Shown here piece by piece: positions 1 through 9,101 of a DNA stretch of 64,000 nucleotides. Both the position numbers and the translations under genes were made by a program. The notes beneath the pieces were generated by a model. That model saw nothing but the letters and a program-made list of their open reading frames with translations. It was not told where the DNA came from and did not search any database. The stretch is from Planctomycetota bacterium. GTDB taxonomy: Bacteria; Planctomycetota; UBA1135; GCA-002686595. Every line of letters starts with the position of its first letter. The stretch's first letter is position 1. The DNA is taken from positions 248,001 to 312,000 of the forward strand of contig JAKLKU010000004.1 of the NCBI GenBank assembly GCA_023150475.1, read 5' to 3'.

Positions 1-2
1 AG

Positions 3-101
3 AAGGACGTCGGGCGCCTGATGAAGGAAGCGATGGCGCGCCACAAGGGCGCCGTCGACGGCAAGCTCGTGCAGAAGCTCGCTGGCGAATTGCTGCCGTG
101 A
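3..101 (+). CDS. GatB/YqeY domain protein, C-terminal end (partial)
   Basis: Only the last 32 codons are in the window; the frame is open from the left edge to TGA at 99-101. The tail has the pattern of YqeY-type proteins: an amphipathic helix with Met-Lys, then a KGAVDGKLV segment and a final helix ending in GELLP. This is the tRNA-binding tail domain also found at the end of GatB. A stand-alone YqeY-like protein is the likelier reading, but the rest of the gene is outside the window. The end of murJ's upstream spacer is close by, so the two may share a transcript. Confidence 0.55.
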   Translation, partial: KDVGRLMKEAMARHKGAVDGKLVQKLAGELLP

Positions 102-222
102 TCGAGCGCGAAACGTCGGTTTCGAGCGTTCCGCACCAAGACCCTGCGGGCCTTGCGCCGGCGTCGGCGCCGCCAGCGTCGGCCACGAAGTCCCGAGCGC
201 GCTCGAGAGCTCGCCACGCGCG

Positions 223-1887
223 ATGACCCGAGCCGAGGAGTCTTCGACGACCTCCGCCGACATCGTCGGGCGGCACAAGCGGCTCGTCGCGCGCACCGTG
301 TTGATCTCGGTGCTGACGCTCTGCTCGCGCATCCTCGGTTATGCGCGCGAGTCGCTGACGGCGTTCCTCTTCGGCGATCGTTCGGCGATCTACGACGCGT
401 TCGTCACGGCGTGGCGCGTGCCGAACCTGTTCCGACGCTTGATGGGCGAAGGCGCGCTCTCGACGTCGCTGCAGAACGCCGTCACGGCAGCCGACCACGA
501 TCACGGCAATGCAGCCGGACGCCGCGTGTTCCTCGACACGCTTTGGCTCGCGACGTGGATCCTCGTCGGCATCAGCGCCGTCGTGATGGCGAGCGTGTAC
601 GTGCTCGGCGACACGTTTCCGTTCACCGATTGGTGGTGGCTCGGCAAGGATCCCGAGCCGGTGCGCGAGCTCACGTTGCACCTGACGCCGTTCCTGATCT
701 TCGCGTGCCTCGCGGGACTCTGCGCCGGCGCACTCGGCGTGCGCGGGCACTTCGCAGCGCCGACGTGGGGCCCCGCGGTGATGAACGTGATCGTGATCGC
801 GACGCTCGCGACGATCTGGTGGCGTTTCGGTTCGACGGCCGACGCGCTCGCGGATCCGGCGCTCGAACGCGAGCGCGAGTTCGACATGGCGAGGTGGCTC
901 GCGTGGGGCACGTTGGTCTCGGGCCTCGCGCTGCTCTTGATCCAAGTGCCGGCGTTGAAGCGCCACGAGCTCTGGCCGACCGGCGAACGCGTGCAACGAC
1001 GCATGAGCGTCGCGTGGGGCATCTTGAAGCAGAGCGCTCCGCTCGCGCTCGGCGCCGCCGTGTACCAGGTCAACGTGATGATCGACGGCCTGATGGCGCA
1101 GAGCATGCTCGACGTCGGTGGACCGTCGGCGCTCTGGTACGCGAACCGCATCCAGCAGTTCCCGCTCGCGCTCGTCGCGACTGCGGCGACCGCGGCGGTG
1201 TATCCCGCGCTCAACGCGCTCGGTCACAAGCGCGAGTTCGCGAGCTTGCGCACGCTGCACGATCGCACGCAGCTCGCGATCGTCTTCTTCGCGCTGCCGG
1301 CGAGCATCGGTCTCTGGGTGCTCGCGCGTCCGGTGGTGTCGGTGCTGCTCGAGCACGGCGAGTTCGGGCCGGAAGGCGCGGCGCGCACGGCGGCGTGCAT
1401 GCGTTGGCTCTGCGTGTCGTTGATCCCCGCCGGAGCCGTGGGGCTCGTCAGCCGCACCTACTACGCGATCGGCGACATGCGCACGCCGGTGCGGCTCTCG
1501 ATCGTGATGCTCGTGGCGAACGTCACGCTCAACTGGACGTTCGTGCGGGTCTTCGGAATGGACTGCGACGGGTTGACCGCGGCGACGGCGATCACCAACT
1601 GGGCGAACCTGTTCCTGCTTTTGCCGCCGCTCTGGCGACGGATGCCGCGCGCGGCCGACGCGCCGCAGCTCCGAGGCGGCCTGCTGCGGATCGCCGTCGC
1701 CGGCGCGGCGTGCGGACTGGCCGCTTGGGGGGCGCATTCCGCGCTCGGGGCCGGGCCCAAGTCGCTCTTCGCCCTCGGACTGGCGATCGGAGCGGGAGGG
1801 GCAGGATATGCCATGGCCTGCCAGCTCCTGAGCGTCCAGGAATGGCAACAATTGCTCGCGCGGGTGCGCCGCAAGGCCTCGCGCTGA
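223..1887 (+). CDS. murJ: MurJ/MviN lipid II flippase
   Basis: A 554-residue polytopic inner-membrane protein of the MurJ (MviN) branch of the MOP exporter superfamily. It flips lipid II across the membrane for peptidoglycan synthesis. The N-terminal hydrophobic segment carries the family signature SRILGYARES, followed by the DAFVTAWRVPNLFRRLMGEG region typical of MurJ. About 14 hydrophobic segments follow and the length is usual for the family. ATG at 223 is the first start before the conserved first helix; no convincing Shine-Dalgarno site precedes it, as for many genes here. The gene ends 333 bases before the ribonucleotide reductase start. Its presence shows the organism keeps lipid II based wall synthesis. 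Confidence 0.93.
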   Translation: MTRAEESSTTSADIVGRHKRLVARTVLISVLTLCSRILGYARESLTAFLFGDRSAIYDAFVTAWRVPNLFRRLMGEGALSTSLQNAVTAADHDHGNAAGRRVFLDTLWLATWILVGISAVVMASVYVLGDTFPFTDWWWLGKDPEPVRELTLHLTPFLIFACLAGLCAGALGVRGHFAAPTWGPAVMNVIVIATLATIWWRFGSTADALADPALEREREFDMARWLAWGTLVSGLALLLIQVPALKRHELWPTGERVQRRMSVAWGILKQSAPLALGAAVYQVNVMIDGLMAQSMLDVGGPSALWYANRIQQFPLALVATAATAAVYPALNALGHKREFASLRTLHDRTQLAIVFFALPASIGLWVLARPVVSVLLEHGEFGPEGAARTAACMRWLCVSLIPAGAVGLVSRTYYAIGDMRTPVRLSIVMLVANVTLNWTFVRVFGMDCDGLTAATAITNWANLFLLLPPLWRRMPRAADAPQLRGGLLRIAVAGAACGLAAWGAHSALGAGPKSLFALGLAIGAGGAGYAMACQLLSVQEWQQLLARVRRKASR

Positions 1888-2220
1888 ACTGGGCTAGGGG
1901 GGAACCGTGCCGCGCACGGAAGAGTAACTCGTTGTGCCACAACATCTGGTGGCACCTGACGGGAAAAAACCTTGCGACCCCAACATCCTGAGATACCTTC
2001 CGCCCCACCCCTCAACGCGGACCGTTGAGCCTTCGGGAGGCCTGGGGAGGCCCCCGACCGCTCCCTCTCCGCGCGTCTTGTTCTGCCCCCGCGCGACGCT
2101 GCCGAAGGAGGAGGGCGTGGCAGCCGATCGCGCCGGGAAGTCGTCGTTTTCAGGTACGGAAGTAGTTCTAGAGAGGCCGGTCCATGCCCAGAGCGCGTGG
2201 ACCCACGGAGAAGGACAAGC
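1888..2220 (+). promoter_or_regulatory. Hairpin-rich leader before the ribonucleotide reductase
   Basis: This 333-base spacer holds no convincing gene. It contains two perfect inverted repeats: a 7-bp stem with an 8-base loop (1934-1940 with 1949-1955) and a 7-bp stem with a 5-base loop (2011-2017 with 2023-2029). A third small stem (GGCCT GGGG AGGCC) follows at about 2035-2050. The first could help end murJ transcription, although no T-run follows it. The last bases hold a strong Shine-Dalgarno site, GGAGAAGGA, just before the GTG at 2221. I found neither a B12 box of the cobalamin riboswitch nor an NrdR box. Confidence 0.4.
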
Positions 2221-4755
2221 GTGAACACGGTCAGCGTTCAAGCGGAGAAGAAGGCGAACCCCATGGCGAGTTCGAAGGCCGGAGCCGATGCGCTCCATGC
2301 AACCCACGCCACGGCGCAGCTCGAGTCCAACGATCCGCCGGCGGATCTGATCGACCCGCAGCTCACGTCGAACGCGCTCAAGGTGCTCGAGCGCCGCTAC
2401 CTCAAGAAGGACTCCGAGAACGGCTCGGTGATCGAATCGCCGCGTCAGCTCTTCTGGCGCGTCGCGACGCACATCGCGAAGGGCGAGCTCTGCTTCACGG
2501 GCGGCACGCCGGAGAAAGCGCTCGCCGTCGCGCGCGAGTTCTACGACCTGATGGCTCGACGCTTTTTCATGCCGAACAGCCCGACGTTGATGAACGCGGG
2601 CCGCGAGATGGGGATGCTCTCGGCGTGTTTCGTGCTGCCGGTCGAAGACTCGATCGAAGGCATCTTCGACTCGATCAAGGCGACCGCGCTGATCCAGAAG
2701 GCCGGCGGCGGCACGGGCTTCAGCTTCTCGCGTCTGCGCCCGCAAGGCGACATCGTGAAGAGCTCGGGAGGCACGACCGAAGGTCCGCTGTCGTTCATCC
2801 AGGTCTTCTCGAAGGCCACCGACGCGATCCAACAGGGCGCGTTCCGCCGCGGCGCCAACATGGGCATCCTGCGGATCGATCACCCGGACATCCTCAACTT
2901 CGTCACGTTCAAGGACGATCTGTCGCGCCTGCAGAACTACAACATCTCGGTCTCGATCACCGATCGCTTCCTGAACGAGCTGCGCACGGATCCGGCGACG
3001 ATCCACCAAGTGATGAACCCGCGCACCAAGCAGTGGCGCGCGCTCGCGAAGCGGGACGACCACGGCAACGACACGAACGAGTTCTGGACCGTCGGCGAGC
3101 TCTGGGACCTGATCATCTCGCACGCGTGGCGCACCGGCGAACCGGGCGTCGTGTTCATCGACCGCATCAACGAGAAGAACCCGATCAAGAACGTCGGCTT
3201 GATCGAAGCGACGAACCCGTGCGGCGAGCAGCCGCTGCACCCGTACGACTCGTGCAACCTCGGGTCGGTCAATCTCGGGCTCCTGGTCAAGGGCGAAGGC
3301 AAGGACGCGCGCTTCGACTGGGACGAGTACAAGCAGATCATCCACACGACGACGCGCTTCCTCGACAACGTGATCGAGGTCAACAAGTACCCGCTGCCCG
3401 AGATCGACGCGATGTCGAAGACGACGCGCCGCATCGGCCTCGGCGTGATGGGTTTCGCCGACGCGCTCTACAAGCTCGGCATCGCCTACAACTCCGAAGA
3501 AGGCTGCGAGTTCGGCGAGAAGGTGATGCAGGTGCTGAACGACGAGTCGCACCTCGCGAGCGAGTTCCTCGCCGAAGAACGCGGCGTCTTCCCGGCGTGG
3601 GAAGGCTCGGATTGGCAGAAACTCGGGCGCCGGCTGCGCAACAGCTACACGACGACCGTCGCGCCGACGGGCACGATCTCGATCATCGCGGACTGCTCGG
3701 GCGGCATCGAGCCGATGTTCAGTCTCGCCTTCATCCGGCAAGTGATGAAGGACACGAAGGGCCGTCCGACGATCATGCGCGAGGTCAACTACGTCTTCGA
3801 ACACCTCGCGAAGGAACGCGGCTTCTACTCGGACGAACTGATCGACAAGATCGTCGAAGAAGGCTCGATCGCGCACCGTCCCGAGATCCCGGAGGACGTG
3901 AAGAAGGTCTTCGTCACGGCGCACGACATCACGCCGTACTGGCACATGCGCATGCAGGGCGCGTTCCAGCGTCACTGCGACTCGTCGATCTCGAAGACGA
4001 TCAACTTCTCGCACGACGCGACCGTCGAGGACGTGCGCAAGATCTACGACCTCGCCGTCGAGCTCGACGTCAAGGGCGTGACCGTCTACCGCGACGGCTG
4101 CCGAGACGTGCAACCGATGGCGCTCAAGAAGTCGGGCGACACGCACGCGAAGAAGGCCGAAGAAGCGCCCGCCGCGGAAGAGACCCCGGCGGCCCCGCCG
4201 GTCGGCACGGACCTCCAGCCGATCAAGCTGCCGGAGATCATGCCGAGCCTGCGCATCCGACAGATGACGCCGTTCGGCAACATGCACGTGAAGGTCTCCG
4301 TCGACCCGGTGCAGAACCGCGAGCGCGAGGTCTTCGCGCAACTCGGCAAGGGCGGCGACGTCGCGAACTCCGACCTGGAAGCGATCTGCCGCATCCTGTC
4401 GCTCTGGCTGCGCTGCAACGGCACGCTCGAGCTCGCGTTGAAGCAACTCGAAGGCATCGGCAGCTCGCTCTCGGTGCCGACGAAGGACGGGCGGATCATG
4501 TCGCTCGCCGACGGCCTCGCGAAGGCGCTGCAGCGCTACCTCGACGCGAAGAAGCGCTTCGGTCTGCATGCGCTGCTCCTCGGCACCGCGAACCTCGAAC
4601 AGAAGTTCGCCGAGCCCGCCGCGGAAGCACCGCAGATGCCGAAGGCGCGCAACAACCTCTCGGGCTTCAAGATCAAGTGCCCGGCGTGCCAAGGCGAACT
4701 CGCGTTCCAAGAAGGCTGCGTGAAGTGCCACGGGTGCGGCTTCAGTCAGTGCTGA
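2221..4755 (+). CDS. nrdJ: Adenosylcobalamin-dependent (class II) ribonucleotide reductase
   Basis: Reduces ribonucleotides to deoxyribonucleotides using a cobalamin-generated thiyl radical, so it works with or without oxygen. The 844-residue protein has the reductase core with the active-site motif NPCGEQ (Asn332, Cys334, Glu336) and the presumed redox pair Cys136 (SACF) and Cys345 (DSCNLG). The final 30 residues form a zinc-ribbon-like tail with CPAC and CVKC pairs, which in this family receives electrons from thioredoxin. GTG at 2221 is chosen because GGAGAAGGA lies five bases upstream; the in-frame GTG at 2197 would put that site inside the coding sequence. No small subunit is nearby, as expected for class II. 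A strong terminator follows. Confidence 0.93.
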   Translation: MNTVSVQAEKKANPMASSKAGADALHATHATAQLESNDPPADLIDPQLTSNALKVLERRYLKKDSENGSVIESPRQLFWRVATHIAKGELCFTGGTPEKALAVAREFYDLMARRFFMPNSPTLMNAGREMGMLSACFVLPVEDSIEGIFDSIKATALIQKAGGGTGFSFSRLRPQGDIVKSSGGTTEGPLSFIQVFSKATDAIQQGAFRRGANMGILRIDHPDILNFVTFKDDLSRLQNYNISVSITDRFLNELRTDPATIHQVMNPRTKQWRALAKRDDHGNDTNEFWTVGELWDLIISHAWRTGEPGVVFIDRINEKNPIKNVGLIEATNPCGEQPLHPYDSCNLGSVNLGLLVKGEGKDARFDWDEYKQIIHTTTRFLDNVIEVNKYPLPEIDAMSKTTRRIGLGVMGFADALYKLGIAYNSEEGCEFGEKVMQVLNDESHLASEFLAEERGVFPAWEGSDWQKLGRRLRNSYTTTVAPTGTISIIADCSGGIEPMFSLAFIRQVMKDTKGRPTIMREVNYVFEHLAKERGFYSDELIDKIVEEGSIAHRPEIPEDVKKVFVTAHDITPYWHMRMQGAFQRHCDSSISKTINFSHDATVEDVRKIYDLAVELDVKGVTVYRDGCRDVQPMALKKSGDTHAKKAEEAPAAEETPAAPPVGTDLQPIKLPEIMPSLRIRQMTPFGNMHVKVSVDPVQNREREVFAQLGKGGDVANSDLEAICRILSLWLRCNGTLELALKQLEGIGSSLSVPTKDGRIMSLADGLAKALQRYLDAKKRFGLHALLLGTANLEQKFAEPAAEAPQMPKARNNLSGFKIKCPACQGELAFQEGCVKCHGCGFSQC

Positions 4756-4781
4756 GCCGATAGCACGAGTCGTGAAAGCAC

Positions 4782-4814
4782 CGCGGGCCGCCATCCGGGC
4801 GGCCCGCGTCGTTT
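4782..4814 (+). terminator. Intrinsic terminator after nrdJ
   Basis: A perfect 10-bp G+C-rich stem (4782-4791 with 4799-4808) has a 7-base loop and is followed by TCGTTTTC. The T-run favours termination of the + strand gene. The stem may also help stop the convergent gene ending at 4815. Confidence 0.85.
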
Positions 4815-5414
4815 TCAGCGCTGCTGTTGGCCGGGCGGCTTCGCGCCGGCGGGCTTCACGGGCCGCCCGAACGCGTCGACTTGTTCGACGGCGCCCGGGA
4901 ACGGCAACTTGCCGAGCTTCTGGAAGAAGAGCCGTGTGCCGTCGGTGCGTTCGAGCGTCAGCTTCTCGCCAAGCAACGAGACCCGGAACCGTCGACGATC
5001 CCCTGCGGGTTGGAACTGGATGTCCTCGTCGTCGGTGAGGTTCGTCACACCGATCAGCGACGATGTCTCCATCCCGCCGGTTCCGTCGAGCGAGTAGCGA
5101 TGGAAACCGGTCTGAAAGAACTCGCCATCGCTGTCATCGAGCCCCATCGGCGTGATGCCGTGTAGCTCGAGCGCCATGTAGCCGTCGTGGAAGAGCGCGT
5201 AGCCTTCGGTGTCCGCCGGCATCAGCGGCACGAGCGGCGAGTCGATGCGCTCGAGCTGCCACGCGCCTTGGATCTGCTCGCCGAGCGTCGCCGCGACCGC
5301 CGAATCGGAGAGAGGGAACGGTTTGGGTTCCTGCGCGCTCGGATCCTGCGTCGTCGGCGTCTGCAGGTTCCAGGGCACGAGAGCGAGCACGATCAACAGC
5401 GGTTCGAAGCGCAT
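4815..5414 (-). CDS. Secreted lipocalin-like hypothetical protein
   Basis: A 199-residue protein that begins with a hydrophobic signal-like segment (MRFEPLLIVLALVPW) followed by a Thr/Gln/Pro-rich linker. The core, GAWQLERIDSP with later GYALFHDGYMALELHG and RFRVSLLGEKLTLERTDGTR, resembles the strands of lipocalin-like domains that report stability of a small beta-barrel. The C-terminus is Pro/Gly/Gln-rich. ATG at 5414 has AGGA six bases upstream. It is divergent from the DsbD-type gene and convergent with nrdJ. No catalytic residues are evident and the function is unknown; it is probably periplasmic or membrane-anchored. Confidence 0.65.
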   Translation of the reverse strand: MRFEPLLIVLALVPWNLQTPTTQDPSAQEPKPFPLSDSAVAATLGEQIQGAWQLERIDSPLVPLMPADTEGYALFHDGYMALELHGITPMGLDDSDGEFFQTGFHRYSLDGTGGMETSSLIGVTNLTDDEDIQFQPAGDRRRFRVSLLGEKLTLERTDGTRLFFQKLGKLPFPGAVEQVDAFGRPVKPAGAKPPGQQQR

Positions 5415-5640
5415 GGTGGGTCCTGGTTCCTGCGGCGAAAGGGCGCAGCCTCGATCGGCATCTTAGCCCTGGCGCAGGAGCCTCCGACCCCGCGATGTCC
5501 CGTGGAGGCCTCCGCGCCGCGCCGAATCGCCCGCGCCTGCCGCCGGCACAGCCAGGCGGTAAGCTCCCGGTTCGACCGCGGGCCGTCGCCAACCGTCTTC
5601 GAGCGGCAGGCGTAGCCCGCCCGCCCAAGTGTCCGTCTGC

Positions 5641-8076
5641 ATGAACGTCCCGCTCCTTCGCCGTTGGATCGCGCTCGCCGGCGCGTGGCTCTCGCTCGTG
5701 TTGCCGCTCTTCGCGCAAGGCGAAGCGCAAGCCGAGTTCTTCGCGCGCCGCGACGGCAACGACGTGCGCGCCGCGATCCGCATCGCGATCACGCCGGGGT
5801 GGCACCTCTATCACGACGAGCTCGGCCCCGCCGACGCGGTCGGCAAACCGACGACCGTGAAGTTCAAGGGCGACGGCTTCACGTGGAGCGAAGTGCGCTT
5901 CCCGACGCCGCTGCGTCTCGAGCAGCCGGGCCTCGGCGCCGACGGCGGCGACACGTGGATCTGGGGGCACGAAGGCACGATCGTGCTCTACGCGCGCGCG
6001 TCCGCGACGTCCACGGCGAAGCTCGAGGACATCGAGCTCGTCCTCAAAGGCCTGACGTGCGAAGACGAAGGCTCGTGCGTTCCGTACGCGGAGACGTTGC
6101 AGGTCGCCGGCAAAGGCGAGGACTCGTTGTTCGCCGCGTTCCCGAACGAACTCGCGGCGCCGGCGGCGCCGGGCGCTCCGAGCACGGCGGGCGCTGCGAG
6201 CGACGCAGGCGCTCAGGGCCAATCGGGAGGCAAGACCGAGTTCGGCAAGCCGTTCGGCCAAGTGCCCGGCGTTCCCGGGCTCGGCCGCGGCGGTCAGCGC
6301 GCCAGCGCGAAGCTCTATCTCCGCCAGCACGACGCGGACGTTCGCGCGGCGATCGAAGTCACGGTCCAACCGACGTACCACCTCTATCACGACGAGCTCG
6401 GTCCGCCGGACGCGGTCGGCAAACCGACGGTCGTCGGTTTCGACGGCGAAGGCATCGAGTGGAGCGACACGCGCTTCCCGAAACCCCATCGACTCGAACA
6501 ACCGGGCGTCGGCGACGACGGACGCGACACGTGGATCTGGGGTCACGACGGCACCGTCGTGCTGTACACGCGTGGACGCGCCGCTGCCGGCGCGACGTTG
6601 GCAGGTGTCACGGCGAAGATCGTCGGACTGACGTGCACCGACGGCGGCGAGTGCGTGCCGTACTCGCAGACGCTCGAGCCCGCCGGCGCCGGCCCCGATG
6701 CGCTGTTCGCTGCATTCCCGGAGGATCTGACGGTCGGCGAGGCTGGCGGCGAGCGCGGCGTGACGTCCGCCGACGCGGGCGCGGGCGGAGAAAGCTCTGC
6801 GAGCGGCTCGAGCGACATCGACTGGGATGCCGTCACGTTCCGCGACTACGCGCCGCGCACCGACACGGAACAGAAGAGCCTCCTCATGTGGCTCGTCTTC
6901 GCGTTCATCGCGGGCGCGCTGCTCAACGTGATGCCGTGCGTGCTGCCCGTCGTCTCGATCAAGGTGCTCTCGTTCGTCAAACAAGCCGGCGAGAGCCGTT
7001 CGCGCATCTTCTCGCTCGGCGTCGCGTTCTCGGCGGGGATCATGGTCGTGTTCCTCGCGCTTGCCGCGCTCGCCGTCTTCGCGAAGCAGGGCTGGGGGCA
7101 GCAGTTCCAAAACGAGACGTTCAAGGTCGTGATGATCGCGATCGTCTTCGGGTTCGCGCTCTCGCTCTTCGACGTCTACGAGCTCGGTGTGCCCTCGAAA
7201 GTCGGCGAGCTCGCCGCCGTGAAGCGCGAAGGGCTCGTCGATGCGTTCTTCAAGGGCATCATGGCGACGCTGCTCGCGACGCCGTGCAGCGGTCCGTTCC
7301 TCGGCAGCACGCTCGCGTGGGCGCTCTCGCAGGAGCCGCTGGTCGTCTTCGCGATCTTCACGTCGTGCGGTCTCGGCATGGCCGCGCCCTACGCGCTGTT
7401 GACGTCGAATCCGGCCTTCCTGAAGTTCGTGCCGAAGCCCGGTGCCTGGATGAAGACCTTCAAGCACCTGATGGGCTTCCTCCTGATGGGCACGGTGATC
7501 TTCCTGATGGTCAGCGTGCGTCAGGACCTGTTGCTCTTCACGGCGACGCTGCTCGTGTTCGTCGCGCTCGGTTGCTGGTGGTGGGGCGCATTCGCGACGT
7601 TCGAGCAGACGCCGATCAAGAAGCTCGGCACGCTCGCGGTCGCCGCGGGCATCATCGCGCTCGGCGCGTGGTTCTCGTTCGGCACGATGCGCGGTTGGTA
7701 CGCGCCCGTCGACAGCGAATGGGAGGAGTTCGATCCCGTGGCGCTCGAGCGTTATCACGCCGAAGGCCGCAACGTGTTCGTCGACTTCACGGCGAACTGG
7801 TGCTTGACCTGCAAGGCGAACGAGAAGTTCGTCTACAACACGCCCGAGATTCGTCGGCGTTTCGCCGAGAAGGGCTTCGCCGTCGTGAAGGCCGACGAGA
7901 CCGGCGACAGCCCGCGCACCGCCGCGATCCGTCGCTTGCGCGAACAACTCGGCGCGCGCTCGATCCCGTTCATGGCGATCTTCCCCGGCGACGACCCGGG
8001 GCGGCCGATGACGCTCAAGGACGTCGTGAAGCCGAGCGAACTGAACGCCTTGATCGACGCCTGCCCCGCGCCGTAA
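5641..8076 (+). CDS. dsbD: DsbD-family thiol:disulfide interchange protein with duplicated N-domain
   Basis: Carries electrons from cytoplasmic thioredoxin across the inner membrane to periplasmic targets. After a signal peptide there are two homologous DsbD-alpha-like domains (about residues 25-165 and 220-355), each with the string HLYHDELGP and DTWIWGH. A CcdA-like membrane domain follows (about 415-685) with the cysteine motifs MPCV and TPCSGP. The C-terminal thioredoxin-like domain has the motif WCLTC. ATG at 5641 is preferred to the GTG at 5629 because it starts directly with the signal peptide. At 811 residues it is longer than usual DsbD (about 560) because the N-domain is duplicated. 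It may serve cytochrome c maturation, since a cytochrome gene lies at 12.6-15.5 kb. Confidence 0.9.
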   Translation: MNVPLLRRWIALAGAWLSLVLPLFAQGEAQAEFFARRDGNDVRAAIRIAITPGWHLYHDELGPADAVGKPTTVKFKGDGFTWSEVRFPTPLRLEQPGLGADGGDTWIWGHEGTIVLYARASATSTAKLEDIELVLKGLTCEDEGSCVPYAETLQVAGKGEDSLFAAFPNELAAPAAPGAPSTAGAASDAGAQGQSGGKTEFGKPFGQVPGVPGLGRGGQRASAKLYLRQHDADVRAAIEVTVQPTYHLYHDELGPPDAVGKPTVVGFDGEGIEWSDTRFPKPHRLEQPGVGDDGRDTWIWGHDGTVVLYTRGRAAAGATLAGVTAKIVGLTCTDGGECVPYSQTLEPAGAGPDALFAAFPEDLTVGEAGGERGVTSADAGAGGESSASGSSDIDWDAVTFRDYAPRTDTEQKSLLMWLVFAFIAGALLNVMPCVLPVVSIKVLSFVKQAGESRSRIFSLGVAFSAGIMVVFLALAALAVFAKQGWGQQFQNETFKVVMIAIVFGFALSLFDVYELGVPSKVGELAAVKREGLVDAFFKGIMATLLATPCSGPFLGSTLAWALSQEPLVVFAIFTSCGLGMAAPYALLTSNPAFLKFVPKPGAWMKTFKHLMGFLLMGTVIFLMVSVRQDLLLFTATLLVFVALGCWWWGAFATFEQTPIKKLGTLAVAAGIIALGAWFSFGTMRGWYAPVDSEWEEFDPVALERYHAEGRNVFVDFTANWCLTCKANEKFVYNTPEIRRRFAEKGFAVVKADETGDSPRTAAIRRLREQLGARSIPFMAIFPGDDPGRPMTLKDVVKPSELNALIDACPAP

Positions 8077-8204
8077 CCACGAACGTCGTGTCGCAGGGCG
8101 CGCGGAAAAGATTTCGCGCGCGCGCTTCCAGTCGTCCGCTCGACGTCACCGAAGAGGAAAAGCCTGCGTCCGGTATGGACGTGTTTCCCTCTGGAGCGCA
8201 CCAA

Positions 8205-9053
8205 GTGAGCAAGGCCCTTCCGGTCATCCTCGACGAGATCAAGAGTCTCGAGCCGCTGCCTCAGGTCGCACTGCAAGTGATGGCGCTCTCCGAGCGAGAG
8301 GACGTCACGCCGCGCGAGCTGATCGCGATCATCCAGACCGACGGCGGGCTCACCGCGAAGGTGCTGAAGCTCTCGAACTCGGCGTACTACGGCTTCGCGC
8401 GCGAGATCGCGTCGCTCGAAGAGGCAGGCAACCTGCTCGGCACGCGCTCGCTCTTCAACCTCGTGCTCACGTCGTGCACGGGTCGTTACTTCCGCAACTA
8501 CGGTGGCTGCAGCAAGGAAGCGATGGAGAAGCTGTGGGAGTCGTCGGTGACGACGGCGATCACCGCGAGCACGCTCGCGCGCCTGCACGGCCACGTCGAC
8601 CGCCACCGCGCGTACACCGCCGGCCTGTTGCTGGACATCGGGCGCATCGTGCTCGAACGGTTCGTCATCCCGTTCCGCGGCGCGATCGACGCGCAGGTGC
8701 GGCTCGGTGCGGATCAGACGGAGGTCGAGCAGCGCCTCTTCGGCATGCACCACGCGGAGATCGGTGCCCAACTCGCGGAGCGTTGGGGATTCCCCGGCGT
8801 GTTGATCGACGCGATTCGGTTCCACCATGCGCCGGAGCACGCGCGCGTCGATCCGTTGATGACGAGCTTCTGCCATCTCGCCGCGACGATCTCCGAAGCG
8901 ATGGACCTCGACGGTGGTCCGGACGCGATCCATCTCGATCTCTCCGCGGAAGCGCTGACCGTCGCGGGCCTCGACAAGCGGGCGCTCGCGGACGTCGAGA
9001 GTCTGCTCGTCGGCGAGCTCAAGAAGGCTCGCGACATGGTCGAGGCCGAGTGA
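8205..9053 (+). CDS. HDOD domain signalling protein
   Basis: A 282-residue protein formed almost wholly of an HDOD domain, a catalytically degenerate relative of the HD phosphohydrolases. Typical segments are visible: LEPLPQVALQVM near the start, then KVLKLSNSAYYG, and a mid-region AGLLLDIGRIVLERF. A FHHAPEH segment lies where HD enzymes carry metal ligands. HDOD proteins act in signalling linked to c-di-GMP, chemotaxis and motility in other bacteria. GTG at 8205 is chosen because GGAG lies eight bases upstream; an in-frame ATG at 8175 is the alternative. A role beside the flagellar genes is possible but not shown. Confidence 0.82.
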   Translation: MSKALPVILDEIKSLEPLPQVALQVMALSEREDVTPRELIAIIQTDGGLTAKVLKLSNSAYYGFAREIASLEEAGNLLGTRSLFNLVLTSCTGRYFRNYGGCSKEAMEKLWESSVTTAITASTLARLHGHVDRHRAYTAGLLLDIGRIVLERFVIPFRGAIDAQVRLGADQTEVEQRLFGMHHAEIGAQLAERWGFPGVLIDAIRFHHAPEHARVDPLMTSFCHLAATISEAMDLDGGPDAIHLDLSAEALTVAGLDKRALADVESLLVGELKKARDMVEAE

Positions 9054-9062
9054 CGACGACCT

Positions 9063-9088
9063 GCGCCCGACGCAGGGTGGTCGGGCGC
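9063..9088. terminator. Hairpin between convergent HDOD and feoB genes
   Basis: A perfect 9-bp stem (9063-9071 with 9080-9088) with an 8-base loop lies between two convergent genes. No T-run follows on either side, so it may be a weak bidirectional terminator or a transcript-end stabiliser. Confidence 0.45.
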
Positions 9089-9101
9089 GCCACGCGCTCC
9101 G

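Noticed and set aside
1888-2220. Cobalamin riboswitch before nrdJ
   Set aside because: No B12-box-like sequence and no matching core helices found by eye; only simple hairpins.
1894-4794. 966-codon - strand frame and an 859-codon + strand frame over nrdJ
   Set aside because: Both are out of frame with the reductase motifs and carry biased composition.
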